DNA from: Bacillus norwichensis
Lineage (GTDB): Bacteria; Bacillota; Bacilli; Bacillales; Bacillaceae_C
Length of the DNA stretch: 64,000 bases
Assembly: GCF_014836955.1 (NCBI RefSeq)
Contig: NZ_JACSPV010000011.1
Span: 62,001 to 126,000 of the forward strand
Direction of reading: 5' to 3'
This document shows, piece by piece, positions 8,568 through 17,592 of the stretch (its first letter is position 1; the number at the start of each line of letters is the position of its first letter). The notes under the pieces were generated by a model. It was not told the DNA's origin. It worked only from the letters and a program-made list of their open reading frames with translations, and did not search any database. Position numbers and translations under genes: made by a program.

Positions 8568-9288
8568 AATACCTGTAATAGAAATATTTGGCCCAACCAT
8601 TCAAGGAGAAGGGATGGTGATCGGTCAAAAAACGATGTTTGTCCGAACTGCTGGCTGTGACTACTCCTGTAAATGGTGTGATTCTGCTTTTACGTGGGAC
8701 GGTTCAGGAAAAGAATCGATGAAGCAAATGGACGCGGAAGAGATTTGGCATGAACTTAAGTTACTTGGCGGTGATGGTTTTTCTTCTGTAACCATATCAG
8801 GAGGAAATCCAGCATTATTAAAAAACCTTAGTTACTTAATCAATCTATTAAAAAAGAATAAGGTACAAATCGCCTTAGAAACACAAGGTAGCAAGTGGCA
8901 GGATTGGTTTTTTGATATTGATAAATTAACGATTTCTCCAAAGCCGCCCAGTTCTGGGATGGTAACAGATTTTGCTACTCTTGATGTGATCTTCGAAAGG
9001 CTAAAGGGAGCAAAATCAACGCATAGATGCAGTTTAAAAGTGGTCGTTTTTGATGATCAGGACTTTGACTATGCCAAAAAGGTGCATTTACAATATCCGG
9101 AAATACAATTCTATTTCCAAGTGGGGAATGATGATTATAAAATGACTGATAAGCAAAAACTTATTGGGCATTTATTGCAGAAATACGAATGGCTTGTTAA
9201 CAAGGTGACTTCAGATAACGAGTTAAGAAATGTGAGTGTCTTACCTCAACTTCATACCCTTATTTGGGGAAACACACGAGGTGTTTAG
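8560..9288 (+). CDS. queE: 7-carboxy-7-deazaguanine synthase (radical SAM)
   Basis: A 242-residue radical SAM enzyme. The cluster motif CDYSCKWC near residue 35 supplies the three cysteines for the 4Fe-4S cluster, and GPTIQGEG near the N terminus is the QueE signature. TTG 8560 is the likely start, overlapping the queD end by 8 bases. Product of the reaction is CDG, the substrate of QueC. queF is not in the window. Confidence 0.92.
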   Translation: MSKIPVIEIFGPTIQGEGMVIGQKTMFVRTAGCDYSCKWCDSAFTWDGSGKESMKQMDAEEIWHELKLLGGDGFSSVTISGGNPALLKNLSYLINLLKKNKVQIALETQGSKWQDWFFDIDKLTISPKPPSSGMVTDFATLDVIFERLKGAKSTHRCSLKVVVFDDQDFDYAKKVHLQYPEIQFYFQVGNDDYKMTDKQKLIGHLLQKYEWLVNKVTSDNELRNVSVLPQLHTLIWGNTRGV

Positions 9289-10138
9289 TAATTAATAAAC
9301 TTAAGAATAAATAACGGGAAATAGTTGGCGAAAAACTAACGTTATGTACTACTTGCTTTATTTAAATTTATTAAAAAGAGTTCGTTTGCAAGAATTTGTT
9401 GGAACGACTTTTATGTAATAAAGGATCAAGTGTCCTGCGATGTTTTTCATATTAGGTACTCTATTTTGCGCTCTGTTGGCAATCTGAAGGCAAGAGGTTT
9501 TGCTTTCTTTCCGGTTCGATGAACATTGAATCGAAGGTAAGGGATTTTTGTTAGCTTTTCTACTGTTTAGCACCAATCGGATTTAGACCTTCTTTGATTA
9601 TCAAGGCTTTGGTTGCTAATTGGCTGGAGGGAGCCATTTTCTCCCTCCGGCTTTTTGGTGATTTCAGCTTTCGCTTAATACTGTTGGTCAAAAGCACCCA
9701 ACGGTTATTTGGCTTTCCAAAACTCATGTATTGCGTTTATAAATCATTCCTCTTTATGAAGTGCAAAATTTTTTAAGGCTCGATTATTTCCTTATATATA
9801 GCTTCGACAAAAAGCGAAAAACATTACTAAAGCTATTTTTGTTATTCAGTCGACTCTAGTGAGATTTGCAAAAGCTAAATTCAGAAAAATAGTATGAATG
9901 ATACAGAAATTACTTATTTTTTAGACCAAATAGTTGATTGTTTGTGAAAATTCCGTGACTTAAAATTAAGACAGTTGAAATCATTAAAGTTTATCAATTA
10001 AAGATCCATCTTGATGGAGGGCGCGAAAATTAGCGGAAATGCATGAACCGTTACTTGAAAAATTCCTTAGCTATGATGACTGAGAGGCTATCTTACATGA
10101 GCATTCATAATACTGACAGTATGGTTGAATCCAAATAC
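9289..10138. other. 850-base gap after queE
   Basis: No convincing coding region; the short frames here have no codon pattern or ribosome binding site. The only clear element is the hairpin at 9624-9655. Confidence 0.5.
9624..9655 (+). terminator. hairpin terminator
   Basis: GGAGGGAG and CTCCCTCC form an 8-bp stem around CCATTTT, followed by GGCTTTTT. It could end queCDE read-through, though it lies some 340 bases after queE. Confidence 0.6.
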
Positions 10139-10182
10139 GCTCGATAAAATCTGGGCGCAAATACACCAAGGCGCATTTGATT
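10139..10182 (+). repeat. dispersed structured repeat, partial copy (3' end only)
   Basis: GCTCGATAAAATCTGGGCG followed by CAAATACACCAAGGCGCATTTG matches the end block of the repeat family; the two 5' hairpins are missing. Confidence 0.8.
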
Positions 10183-10386
10183 GTCGTTGACGGTTGGTTT
10201 TTCAACTATGGAATGACAAACATAACTGCCAGAAGGAAATCAATCTTACAATTCTTGGATTATGTTTATGAAAAGGAAAGGCCTGATCAGAATAAAATGT
10301 ATCTGCAGTTTGGAAAAGGAGGAGTCAAAAATTCCCTTTATTATTTCATGGATAAGTGCTTAAATGAGAATCAAACTTATGAATAA
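10177..10386 (+). CDS. hypothetical 69-residue protein
   Basis: It reads from a TTG inside the repeat end. The sequence has plausible protein composition (VVDGWFFNYGM, then RRKSILQFLDYVYEKERP) but I do not recognise it. It has no good ribosome binding site, and its first codons fall in the repeat, so it may be the tail of a gene whose front was lost. It ends 11 bases before the next gene start. Confidence 0.3.
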   Translation: MIVVDGWFFNYGMTNITARRKSILQFLDYVYEKERPDQNKMYLQFGKGGVKNSLYYFMDKCLNENQTYE

Positions 10387-10397
10387 GGGTGATATTT

Positions 10398-12284
10398 TTG
10401 GGAATTAAGGCACATGATCTTTCACTAGACCATTTGATAACAAATCAAGAAAAGACCGGAATGAAACTGAAGGATTTACAATTGACTCTGACAAGTGCAG
10501 ATGCCTGGGGATTACTCCGAAAAGATTTAACTAGCGCTCTTGGCGTAAGCAGGGCGAAGAGGTTTTTGCTCCGTTACGGATGGAACTGTGGTGTTCATGA
10601 AGCAAGAATTCTGAAAAAGGCAATTGATTGGGAAGATGATTTGGAATGGCTGATTGCCGGCTCAAAGATGCACCATCTGACAGGGAGGGTCCTGTCATAC
10701 CCTGAGAACTTCCAAGTGAATATGGAAAAGGGACAATTTAATGTCTCAGGCTTCTGGATTGATTCTTATGAGGCGAAACAGCACTTAACTTATTCAGGTA
10801 AGCACCATGAACCAGTCTGTTATTTTCTAATTGGTTATGCAAGCGGATACACGAGTGAGTGCATGGGAAAAAAGGTGATTTTTAAGGAGATAAATTGCAG
10901 GGGAAAGGGCGATGAGCATTGCAGTTACATCGGCAAAACAGTTGATGAATGGGGAGAAGAAATTTCGGAGGAGCTTTTCTTTTATGAAGATGCTGACATG
11001 GGGAAAGAGTTGGACCAGATGCATAGAAGAATTGAGCAGCAAAAAGAACGTTTTAAAATCGGCTACACCCTTAGCCAAAACCTTACGAAAGACATGCTGC
11101 AGGGAAAGGGACTTTCAGGATTTGCGGAAACTATAGGAAGAAGCCTTCATTGCCCGGTTTTGATTGAAGGGAAACACTACGAATCATTGGCTGAATATGG
11201 AGATATTCCCGAGATTCATAAATATATGAGTGTTTATAACATCAAAGCTAAGATAGAAAACATGAAGGGGAATTCTTTCATTGAATGGTCTCTAGAAGAT
11301 AAGACATTTAAACTATTAACGACTCCGATTTTAATAGAGAGTAAGAACTTCGGTTATATAACGATAGTCATTGACCAAGAGAATGATGACTTTTACAAAG
11401 ATTTACTAGAAAGAGCAGCCATCATTTCAGCATTGCACATGCAAAATGAAAGGGTTGCCATAGAAACGGAACAGCGTTTAAAAGGTGAACTCTTAGAGCA
11501 ACTGCTAAATAATAAAGGGATTGAGAAAAACGAAATGTTCGACAGGTTTTCTTATCTTGACTATAACCTCTCAACTCCACACTACGTTATGTATGTAGTC
11601 ATCCAAGAAGAAGTAAAAGAAATTGATAATTACGAATATTTAAATATAAGGAACAAAATTTCTGAATCTATTTATCAAGATTTTTTTAACGATGATAACC
11701 AGCCTCTTTTATTACTAAAATTGAATTGCATACAAGCCATTATTGATAAAGATTTAATTGACACTAAATATAGATCTCCTAGACATTTTGGTGAACAATT
11801 AATTAAAAAGCTGGGCCTGGCAAATGTATATATCGGAATAAGTGATCCGGCAAAAGAAATTACTGACTTTTACAAAAAGTTTCAAGAAGTGAAAAGAGCT
11901 GTTGAACTTGCTATTTGGAAGAAGTCCGAGTCGAAAGTGGTCTTGTCTAACGAACTGGGGCATTTGACTCTTTTCCTGAGTGCCAGAGACCCCGAAGATT
12001 TGGAAGCCTTTGCAAATGAAAACTTACATAATCTGATTGATTATGACAAGAAAAGAAACGCAGAGCTGCTCCATACCCTTATGCAATATACCCAAAACGA
12101 GTTTAATGTTCATAAGACAGCGAGAGAGATGTGCATTTCCATCAGTGGGATGAGGTACAGAATCCAAAAGATTGAGGAATTGTTGGAAATAGATTTATCC
12201 GATTCAAACAGCAGATTCCAAGTGCAGCTTTCCCTGCAAATATTGCTCGTACTTGGTAAAGTCGATCATTTAACACTCGTTTAG
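10398..12284 (+). CDS. aromatic-responsive activator: XylR_N domain, V4R domain, PucR-type HTH
   Basis: About 628 residues. Roughly 20-110 resembles the XylR/DmpR N-terminal effector domain (ARILKKAIDW, HLTGRVLSYPENF). Roughly 110-205 is a V4R domain with CRGKGDEHCSY. The C-terminal ~70 residues form a PucR/CdaR-like HTH (ELLHTLMQYTQNEFNVHKTAREMCISISGMRYRIQKIEEL region). The sigma-54 AAA+ module of Pseudomonas XylR is absent. It is probably the ligand-sensing regulator of the catabolic genes that follow. TTG 10398 is preferred because AAGGGTGA precedes it; GTG 10389 is the in-frame alternative. Confidence 0.8.
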   Translation: MGIKAHDLSLDHLITNQEKTGMKLKDLQLTLTSADAWGLLRKDLTSALGVSRAKRFLLRYGWNCGVHEARILKKAIDWEDDLEWLIAGSKMHHLTGRVLSYPENFQVNMEKGQFNVSGFWIDSYEAKQHLTYSGKHHEPVCYFLIGYASGYTSECMGKKVIFKEINCRGKGDEHCSYIGKTVDEWGEEISEELFFYEDADMGKELDQMHRRIEQQKERFKIGYTLSQNLTKDMLQGKGLSGFAETIGRSLHCPVLIEGKHYESLAEYGDIPEIHKYMSVYNIKAKIENMKGNSFIEWSLEDKTFKLLTTPILIESKNFGYITIVIDQENDDFYKDLLERAAIISALHMQNERVAIETEQRLKGELLEQLLNNKGIEKNEMFDRFSYLDYNLSTPHYVMYVVIQEEVKEIDNYEYLNIRNKISESIYQDFFNDDNQPLLLLKLNCIQAIIDKDLIDTKYRSPRHFGEQLIKKLGLANVYIGISDPAKEITDFYKKFQEVKRAVELAIWKKSESKVVLSNELGHLTLFLSARDPEDLEAFANENLHNLIDYDKKRNAELLHTLMQYTQNEFNVHKTAREMCISISGMRYRIQKIEELLEIDLSDSNSRFQVQLSLQILLVLGKVDHLTLV

Positions 12285-12314
12285 AACATTTAAATATTGG
12301 AGGAGGAATAGAAT

Positions 12315-12791
12315 ATGGATTCGCGAGAATTTAGAAATACACTGGGACACTTTGCCACAGGTGTAACAGTTATTACGACAACAAATGGTATGGAAAATAT
12401 CGGTTTGACAGCTAATGCATTTTCATCTGTCTCTCTGGAACCGCCGTTGATACTTGTTTGTATCGACAAAAAAGCCAGAAGTATCGAAGCTTTTAAAAAG
12501 GGCCGTCCATTTGTTGTCAATATTCTTCAACAGGAACAAGAAGCGGAATGCTGGGGATTTGCCAAGCAAGGACAGGATAAATTTGCTCGCGCCAACTATA
12601 CAATTTCTGAAGACGGGGTCCCTGTGCTTCAAGGAAACCTGGCAACGATTGAATGCAATGTTGAGGAGCTAATTGAAGGCGGTGACCACTATATCATTAC
12701 CGGTAAAGTGAAGAAAGCCAATTATGACAAGGAAAAGAATCCTCTATTATTTTTCAGGGGAGAAATACGGAAAATGAAGACTTGGTTGTAA
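12315..12791 (+). CDS. flavin reductase (FMN-binding split-barrel family)
   Basis: A 158-residue flavin reductase. TGVTVITTTNG, GLTANAFSSVSLEPPLILVC and the late GGDHYIITGKV are typical of the HpaC/flavin reductase family, which passes reduced FMN or FAD to a partner monooxygenase. A likely partner in the window is the acyl-CoA-dehydrogenase-like flavoprotein at 34396-35523; the adjacent Rieske gene is the other candidate to be served. GGAGGAGG precedes the ATG. Confidence 0.88.
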   Translation: MDSREFRNTLGHFATGVTVITTTNGMENIGLTANAFSSVSLEPPLILVCIDKKARSIEAFKKGRPFVVNILQQEQEAECWGFAKQGQDKFARANYTISEDGVPVLQGNLATIECNVEELIEGGDHYIITGKVKKANYDKEKNPLLFFRGEIRKMKTWL

Positions 12792-12842
12792 CCTGATCAA
12801 TCGGATCATATATCAAATCTATTTTTTAGGAGGCAAGACAAG

Positions 12843-14120
12843 ATGCTATCAAAAGAAGATAATCAGCTTTTAACTCAAACAGACCCCGGTACCCCGATGG
12901 GGGACTTGTTCCGAAGATATTGGATACCAGCGCTCCGATCTGAAGAGTTAGCGAAGGATGGAAAACCACAGCGTGTAAAATTGCTTGGCGAAGAGTTGGT
13001 GGCTTTTCGGGATACAGAGGGAAAGGTAGGACTCATTGATGAGCGCTGTCCTCATCGGGGAACGTCATTATATTACGGAATCAATGCGGACTGCGGAATT
13101 CGATGTATGTATCACGGGTGGAAGTTTGATAGTGAGGGCAACTGTACGGAGATTCCATCCGAACCGACCGACGGAAAGTTTAGGCAGTCTATAAAGCTAA
13201 AAAACTATCCAGTTAAAGAGGTCAGCGGAATCATTTGGACGTATATGGGACCGGAAGAGCATATGCCTCCATTTCCTGAATTCTATTGGATGGGATTACC
13301 CGAAGAAAGCAAATTAATAGAACGTGTATGGCAAGAGTGTAACTATGCACAAGCAATGGAAAATGATCTGGACTTTGTGCATGCTGCCTTTTTGCACAGG
13401 GCTCATCAGGAACAAAACGTCCAAGAAGGGGTTTTAAGCAGCGACCTCGGGATCGATCCTGATCACCCGCTTGTGAAAAATCCACCTGTAAAACAGGCAG
13501 TTCAAGATGCAAATTACGGAAAACGCTGTATAGCCGTTGGAATCGGAACGGAAGAAAAGAATGCCTTCATGGAAATCCATTACATTTTCCCGTTTTATAC
13601 TTATCCGCCACGGTTTGGTGGAGAAGATGGAATGTGGCATGCCTTCATTCCAAGGGACGACCATAGTACGTGGACTTGGGATGTCCAGTTTACCCACGAG
13701 GGAACGATAGATGTAGCAGCTCAGCATGCCAGACGGGGCTTGGATTTGGACGAGGACTACAAGAAAAAAATCAACATAGAAAATGAGTATGGGCAAGATC
13801 GAGAACTTCAAAAAACAGCCAACTTTACGGGAATTCGAGGGATTGCGAATCAGGATCATGCAGCTACAGAGACGATGGGGACAATTGTTGACCGTTCAAG
13901 CGAGCGTCTGGGGACAAGTGATATACCGATCATTCATATGAGAAGATTGCTCCTTACCCAAGCAAAAGCATTCAAGGAAGGACGTAAGCCAATGGAGCTT
14001 GATAACAAGTCTTTAAAAACTTTATACAGCGACGGCTTATATGACGATAACAAAAAAACTTGGCAGGAAGCCTTTCCAATGAAAGAACAATTTGAAATGA
14101 GAAAGAAGGTAGAACAATAA
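12843..14120 (+). CDS. Rieske non-haem iron oxygenase, alpha subunit (phthalate-dioxygenase type)
   Basis: A 425-residue terminal oxygenase. The Rieske 2Fe-2S ligands are C69, H71, C88 and H91 (CPHRGTSLYYG and CGIRCMYHGW). The mononuclear iron site is in AMENDLDFVHAAFLH at about 169-183, where the D/E-x-x-H-x4-H spacing is intact. The N-terminal PGTPMGDLFRRYWIPAL is typical of the phthalate 4,5-dioxygenase/demethylase branch, which acts without a beta subunit. Electrons may come from the ferredoxin and reductase at 26.6-28 kb. The substrate is not evident. AGGAGGC precedes ATG 12843. Confidence 0.9.
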   Translation: MLSKEDNQLLTQTDPGTPMGDLFRRYWIPALRSEELAKDGKPQRVKLLGEELVAFRDTEGKVGLIDERCPHRGTSLYYGINADCGIRCMYHGWKFDSEGNCTEIPSEPTDGKFRQSIKLKNYPVKEVSGIIWTYMGPEEHMPPFPEFYWMGLPEESKLIERVWQECNYAQAMENDLDFVHAAFLHRAHQEQNVQEGVLSSDLGIDPDHPLVKNPPVKQAVQDANYGKRCIAVGIGTEEKNAFMEIHYIFPFYTYPPRFGGEDGMWHAFIPRDDHSTWTWDVQFTHEGTIDVAAQHARRGLDLDEDYKKKINIENEYGQDRELQKTANFTGIRGIANQDHAATETMGTIVDRSSERLGTSDIPIIHMRRLLLTQAKAFKEGRKPMELDNKSLKTLYSDGLYDDNKKTWQEAFPMKEQFEMRKKVEQ

Positions 14121-14128
14121 TAGGCTCT

Positions 14129-15328
14129 ATAAATGAGAAAAAGTATGATGGGTACCGATCTTTCAATTATTTACAACCTGGTAAGGATTTTAGGGAGTAT
14201 GAACTTTCGTACGAACTTGACCGGGTCCCCCATTTTACTTTGAATTTAAATGAAGAAAAAGAAAGGCTTTTGAAGGACATTATGGAAACGGAGCAGATAG
14301 TATCATTGCGGGATCATGGTTTCATCTCTCCGAAGAATGATAAAGATATTATTTCATACTGTAGTCAACTGCATACTCATTTCCATTATGAAGGTATTGC
14401 CCGTTCAGGCATTGATGTCATCTTTGAGAACTTCATGGATGGAATTTCACTCATCACTTCAAAAAATGGCTTGAAATGGGATGATGTGATTTACTTACTC
14501 GGAATCAGATACGCGGATATACAAAAACAGGGGACAGTCTGCATCGCAAGTAGCTTTCAAGATGTCAAGCAGGCGAAGGCCAATCGGCAAACGGCGCTGC
14601 TTCCCTCTCTGGAGGCGGCAAGCGCATTGGAGAATGAGCTTGACCGTGTCGATGTCTTGTACGGATTTGGTATTCGCTGTATGGGAATTACTTATAACCA
14701 GTCTAATACACTTGGGGCGGGACTGGGGGAAAAATTCGATGGCGGATTAACTTATTTTGGCCAACAAGTTATTGAAAGAATGAATCAATTGGGAATGATG
14801 ATCGATATTTCACACTGTGGAGACCGGACAAGCATGGATGTGATTGAAGCCAGCGATCAGCCGGTGCTTATCACACACGCAGGAGCAAGGGGTCTGTGGA
14901 ATACGCCAAGGATGAAGCCCGATGAGGTATTGAAGGCTTGTGCTGAAAAAGGAGGAGTGATCGGTGTCTGTGCAGCGCCAAATACCACTTTGACAAGAAA
15001 ACGTTCCAGCCATTCTATTGAATCAGTGATGGAGCACTTTGACTACATAGTCGATCTGGTAGGAATTGACCATATCGGTTTCGGTCCAGACACCTTCTTT
15101 GGTGACCATTCAGCTATACAGCATGCCTTTGATGCTCGCTTAGGGATTTCCGATTCACACATTGGCGAGGAATTTCATCAAACCTCATATGTAGAAGGGC
15201 TTGAAAATCCTGCTGAAGCCATGAAAAACATGATCGGATGGATGGTGAAAAAAGGGTACGACCGTACAGAAATCATCAAAGCTGCTGGCAGTAATGCCAT
15301 GCGAGTCATGGAAGAAATTTTGCAGTAA
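14129..15328 (+). CDS. membrane-dipeptidase-like amidohydrolase (peptidase M19)
   Basis: A zinc-dependent M19 (renal dipeptidase family) enzyme; the metal-binding pattern shows in SLRDHG, PSLEAASALE, DISHCGDRT, ITHAGARGLWN and GFGPDTFFGDH. The same frame codes family-like sequence (KKYDGYRSFNYLQPGKDF) upstream of the first standard start, TTG 14240, back to an ATA at 14129; there is no ATG, GTG or TTG between. So the true start is either a non-standard ATA or an ATG mutated to ATA. Length from ATA is 399 residues, as expected. The dipeptide or amide substrate is unknown. Confidence 0.82.
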   Translation: MNEKKYDGYRSFNYLQPGKDFREYELSYELDRVPHFTLNLNEEKERLLKDIMETEQIVSLRDHGFISPKNDKDIISYCSQLHTHFHYEGIARSGIDVIFENFMDGISLITSKNGLKWDDVIYLLGIRYADIQKQGTVCIASSFQDVKQAKANRQTALLPSLEAASALENELDRVDVLYGFGIRCMGITYNQSNTLGAGLGEKFDGGLTYFGQQVIERMNQLGMMIDISHCGDRTSMDVIEASDQPVLITHAGARGLWNTPRMKPDEVLKACAEKGGVIGVCAAPNTTLTRKRSSHSIESVMEHFDYIVDLVGIDHIGFGPDTFFGDHSAIQHAFDARLGISDSHIGEEFHQTSYVEGLENPAEAMKNMIGWMVKKGYDRTEIIKAAGSNAMRVMEEILQ

Positions 15329-15553
15329 AAATGAAGGCTGACTACAAATCGGGCAGTTTGTTTTCAGGAGTGTCGGCTAGGGAATCACGATTAATCCTGC
15401 CGGTCTGGGAGAATCGAAACATCTGAAACTAAAAGAAGAAATCGTTCATGTTAAGAGGAGGCTTTGAAGCTAGTAAGCTTTCTTGCTTCCGAAAAAACAG
15501 TTGATATCAAGGGCGAATGATGAATGCGTTAATAATGAGAGGAGCATGTAAAA

Positions 15554-15916
15554 ATGAGTGAAATTAAACACGGGGCACCTGAAATCCCCAATCCACTGAG
15601 AGTTTTTATGACATTCGAATCAACAGGATGGTTTGATACATCAAAAGAGCAGAAAGAAAAAGAAATCCTTCCGGCGCTAAATCAAATATTGGAAAGCTGG
15701 AGAGGCAATGGGTCGGAGCTATTGGGCACCTTTGACCGGGATATTTTGACTGCGGGACATGCAGGTCCGAATAACTGGCATGCCTGTTTCCTGTTCAATA
15801 TCCCAGATTTGCAAACGATTACAAATATGACGCATTCCTTTCGGGAAGCGGGGTTGGATCGCTATTTCCGACTGGAGGCTTCGATTGGACGCCCGTTTTT
15901 CTTAGTGGAAAAATAG
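15554..15916 (+). CDS. conserved-looking 120-residue protein of unknown function
   Basis: I do not recognise a named family. The protein is soluble, has no signal peptide, and contains PLRVFMTFESTGWFDTSK near the start and a GHAGPNNWHACFLFNIPDL stretch. The size and alternating strands/helices suggest a ferredoxin-like alpha/beta fold, but this is inference. A GAGAGGAGC ribosome binding site precedes ATG 15554. It lies between the dipeptidase and a TRAP transporter, so it likely belongs to the catabolic operon. The 225 bases before it hold no gene. Confidence 0.65.
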   Translation: MSEIKHGAPEIPNPLRVFMTFESTGWFDTSKEQKEKEILPALNQILESWRGNGSELLGTFDRDILTAGHAGPNNWHACFLFNIPDLQTITNMTHSFREAGLDRYFRLEASIGRPFFLVEK

Positions 15917-15948
15917 TTCGCTGCACATATGAAAGAAGAGGTGGAAAA

Positions 15949-16998
15949 ATGAAGAAATTGTTCGTTCTTATCCCATTGATATTGGCAGCTGTTATTTTAG
16001 GTGCCTGTGGAACAAACGGTTCCGAGAAATCAGCTTCGAATAAAAGTAAAGGTGACGTAATCAAGTTGAGCTATGCTTTTTTTGCCCCGGCAGGGACATT
16101 TCCAGCAGTTCAGATGGACGAGTGGAAAAAACGGCTTGAAGAGAAGACAGATGGAAAAGTGGAGGTTGAGCTATTTCCAGGCGGTACCTTACTAGAAGCG
16201 AACAATATGTATGATGGAGTAGCGAATGGGACGGCTGATATCGGACTAAGCTCTACATCCTATGAGCCGGGCAGGTTTCCCCTTCTAGCCATTTCTGATA
16301 TGCCTTCAGGCTATGCAAATGCTAAATCAGCGAGTCATGTAGCGGCTGATCTAGTAGAGAAATATCCGCCAGAAGCACTGAAGGATTTTAAAATCATTAC
16401 GACTTTTGCGACTGAACCTGCTTATATACAGAGTAAAAAGCCAATTTCTTCTATTGGAGAATTAAAGGGAAAACAACTGCGAATCGCTGGGGCGCTTACA
16501 CCGATCATGGAGGAGTTAGGAGCCGCACCAGTTGGAATGTCGCAGGCTGAAGTTCCGGAAGCATTGCAGACAGGGGTAGTCGAGGGTTACGTCTCATCGA
16601 GAGAAATCTTAAAAGATACGAAGCTGGCAGAGATGGTAGGCTATGTTACGGATTATCCTTTGGCACTTAACACCTTTATTGCTGTGATGAACAAAGATAA
16701 ATGGGATTCTTTACCTGAAGATGTTCAACAGGCAATTGATGAGTTAAATAGAGAGATGACGGAGTTTACCGGTGATTATTTAGACAATCATGTTCAAGAA
16801 TCCATTACATGGAGCCAGGAAACCCATGACCTCGAAATTGTTACATTGTCCGAAAATGAGAAAAAGTCTTGGGATGATCGCTTGAGTAAAATGCAAGAAG
16901 AATATGTTAATAAGGTAGAGAAGGATGGGCAGCCTGCAAAGGAATATCTCGAGGAGATGAGATCTTTAATTGAAAAATACAACGAGCAATTCAATTAA
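15949..16998 (+). CDS. TRAP transporter solute-binding lipoprotein (DctP type), set 1
   Basis: A 349-residue extracellular binding protein with lipoprotein signal (lipobox LGAC, Cys20). DctP-family marks include ADIGLSSTSYEPGRFPLL, GKQLRIAG and the PEALQTGVVEG segment. It is expected to capture an organic acid for the membrane subunits that follow at once. It is a close paralogue of the protein at 20431-21480 over its whole length. The substrate is probably an aromatic or related carboxylate, by context only. Confidence 0.92.
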   Translation: MKKLFVLIPLILAAVILGACGTNGSEKSASNKSKGDVIKLSYAFFAPAGTFPAVQMDEWKKRLEEKTDGKVEVELFPGGTLLEANNMYDGVANGTADIGLSSTSYEPGRFPLLAISDMPSGYANAKSASHVAADLVEKYPPEALKDFKIITTFATEPAYIQSKKPISSIGELKGKQLRIAGALTPIMEELGAAPVGMSQAEVPEALQTGVVEGYVSSREILKDTKLAEMVGYVTDYPLALNTFIAVMNKDKWDSLPEDVQQAIDELNREMTEFTGDYLDNHVQESITWSQETHDLEIVTLSENEKKSWDDRLSKMQEEYVNKVEKDGQPAKEYLEEMRSLIEKYNEQFN

Positions 16999-17019
16999 TG
17001 GAGTATGGGGGGTTGAACA

Positions 17020-17592
17020 ATGGCAACAGAACAGTCCATCCAATTAGATACTGAAAACCCGAAAATTACGGCGCAAAAAGATTCGACTGATGCTTCGCCA
17101 AGTGCAGGTAAACCGAATATCTTTTTTAGAATAACGGATTCTCTAAATCAGGGACTGGCTTTTATAGCCGGTCTATCTCTCATTTCCATGATGCTGATGG
17201 TAGTCTTTAATTCTATCAAGCGATTATTCTCTGATCCCATTGCGGGGACTGTTGAACTCGTCAGCTGGCTTGGAGCCATGACTGCCGTCTTTTCTCTCGG
17301 ATATGCACAGCTGCACAAAGGCCATGTGTTCATTGATTTGCTCATTGTGAAATTTCCTTCGGGATTGCAAAAGCTGACCCATTCAATGGTAAATGTAATC
17401 AGCATATTGTTCTTTGCCATGGCTGGCTGGCAGATCACATTGTATGGTATGGGCTTGAAACAGAGCGGCGTTGTTTCAGAAACAATGCAGGTTGCTTTTT
17501 ATCCGTTGGTCATATTATGTTCCATCGGTTTTTTCAGCCTGGTGCTAGCTTTGATAAAAGAAACCATTGAAGTGTGGAGGGAGGCAAGATAA
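17020..17592 (+). CDS. TRAP transporter small membrane subunit (DctQ type), set 1
   Basis: 190 residues; about 40 polar residues, then four hydrophobic segments with the DctQ pattern (GTVELVSWLGAMTAVFSLGYAQLHKGHVFIDLL). It partners with the large permease. Its stop overlaps the next start as TAATG. Confidence 0.9.
   Translation: MATEQSIQLDTENPKITAQKDSTDASPSAGKPNIFFRITDSLNQGLAFIAGLSLISMMLMVVFNSIKRLFSDPIAGTVELVSWLGAMTAVFSLGYAQLHKGHVFIDLLIVKFPSGLQKLTHSMVNVISILFFAMAGWQITLYGMGLKQSGVVSETMQVAFYPLVILCSIGFFSLVLALIKETIEVWREAR

Noticed and set aside
9594-9776. 60-codon frame
   Set aside because: It contains the hairpin at 9624-9655 and lacks a ribosome binding site.
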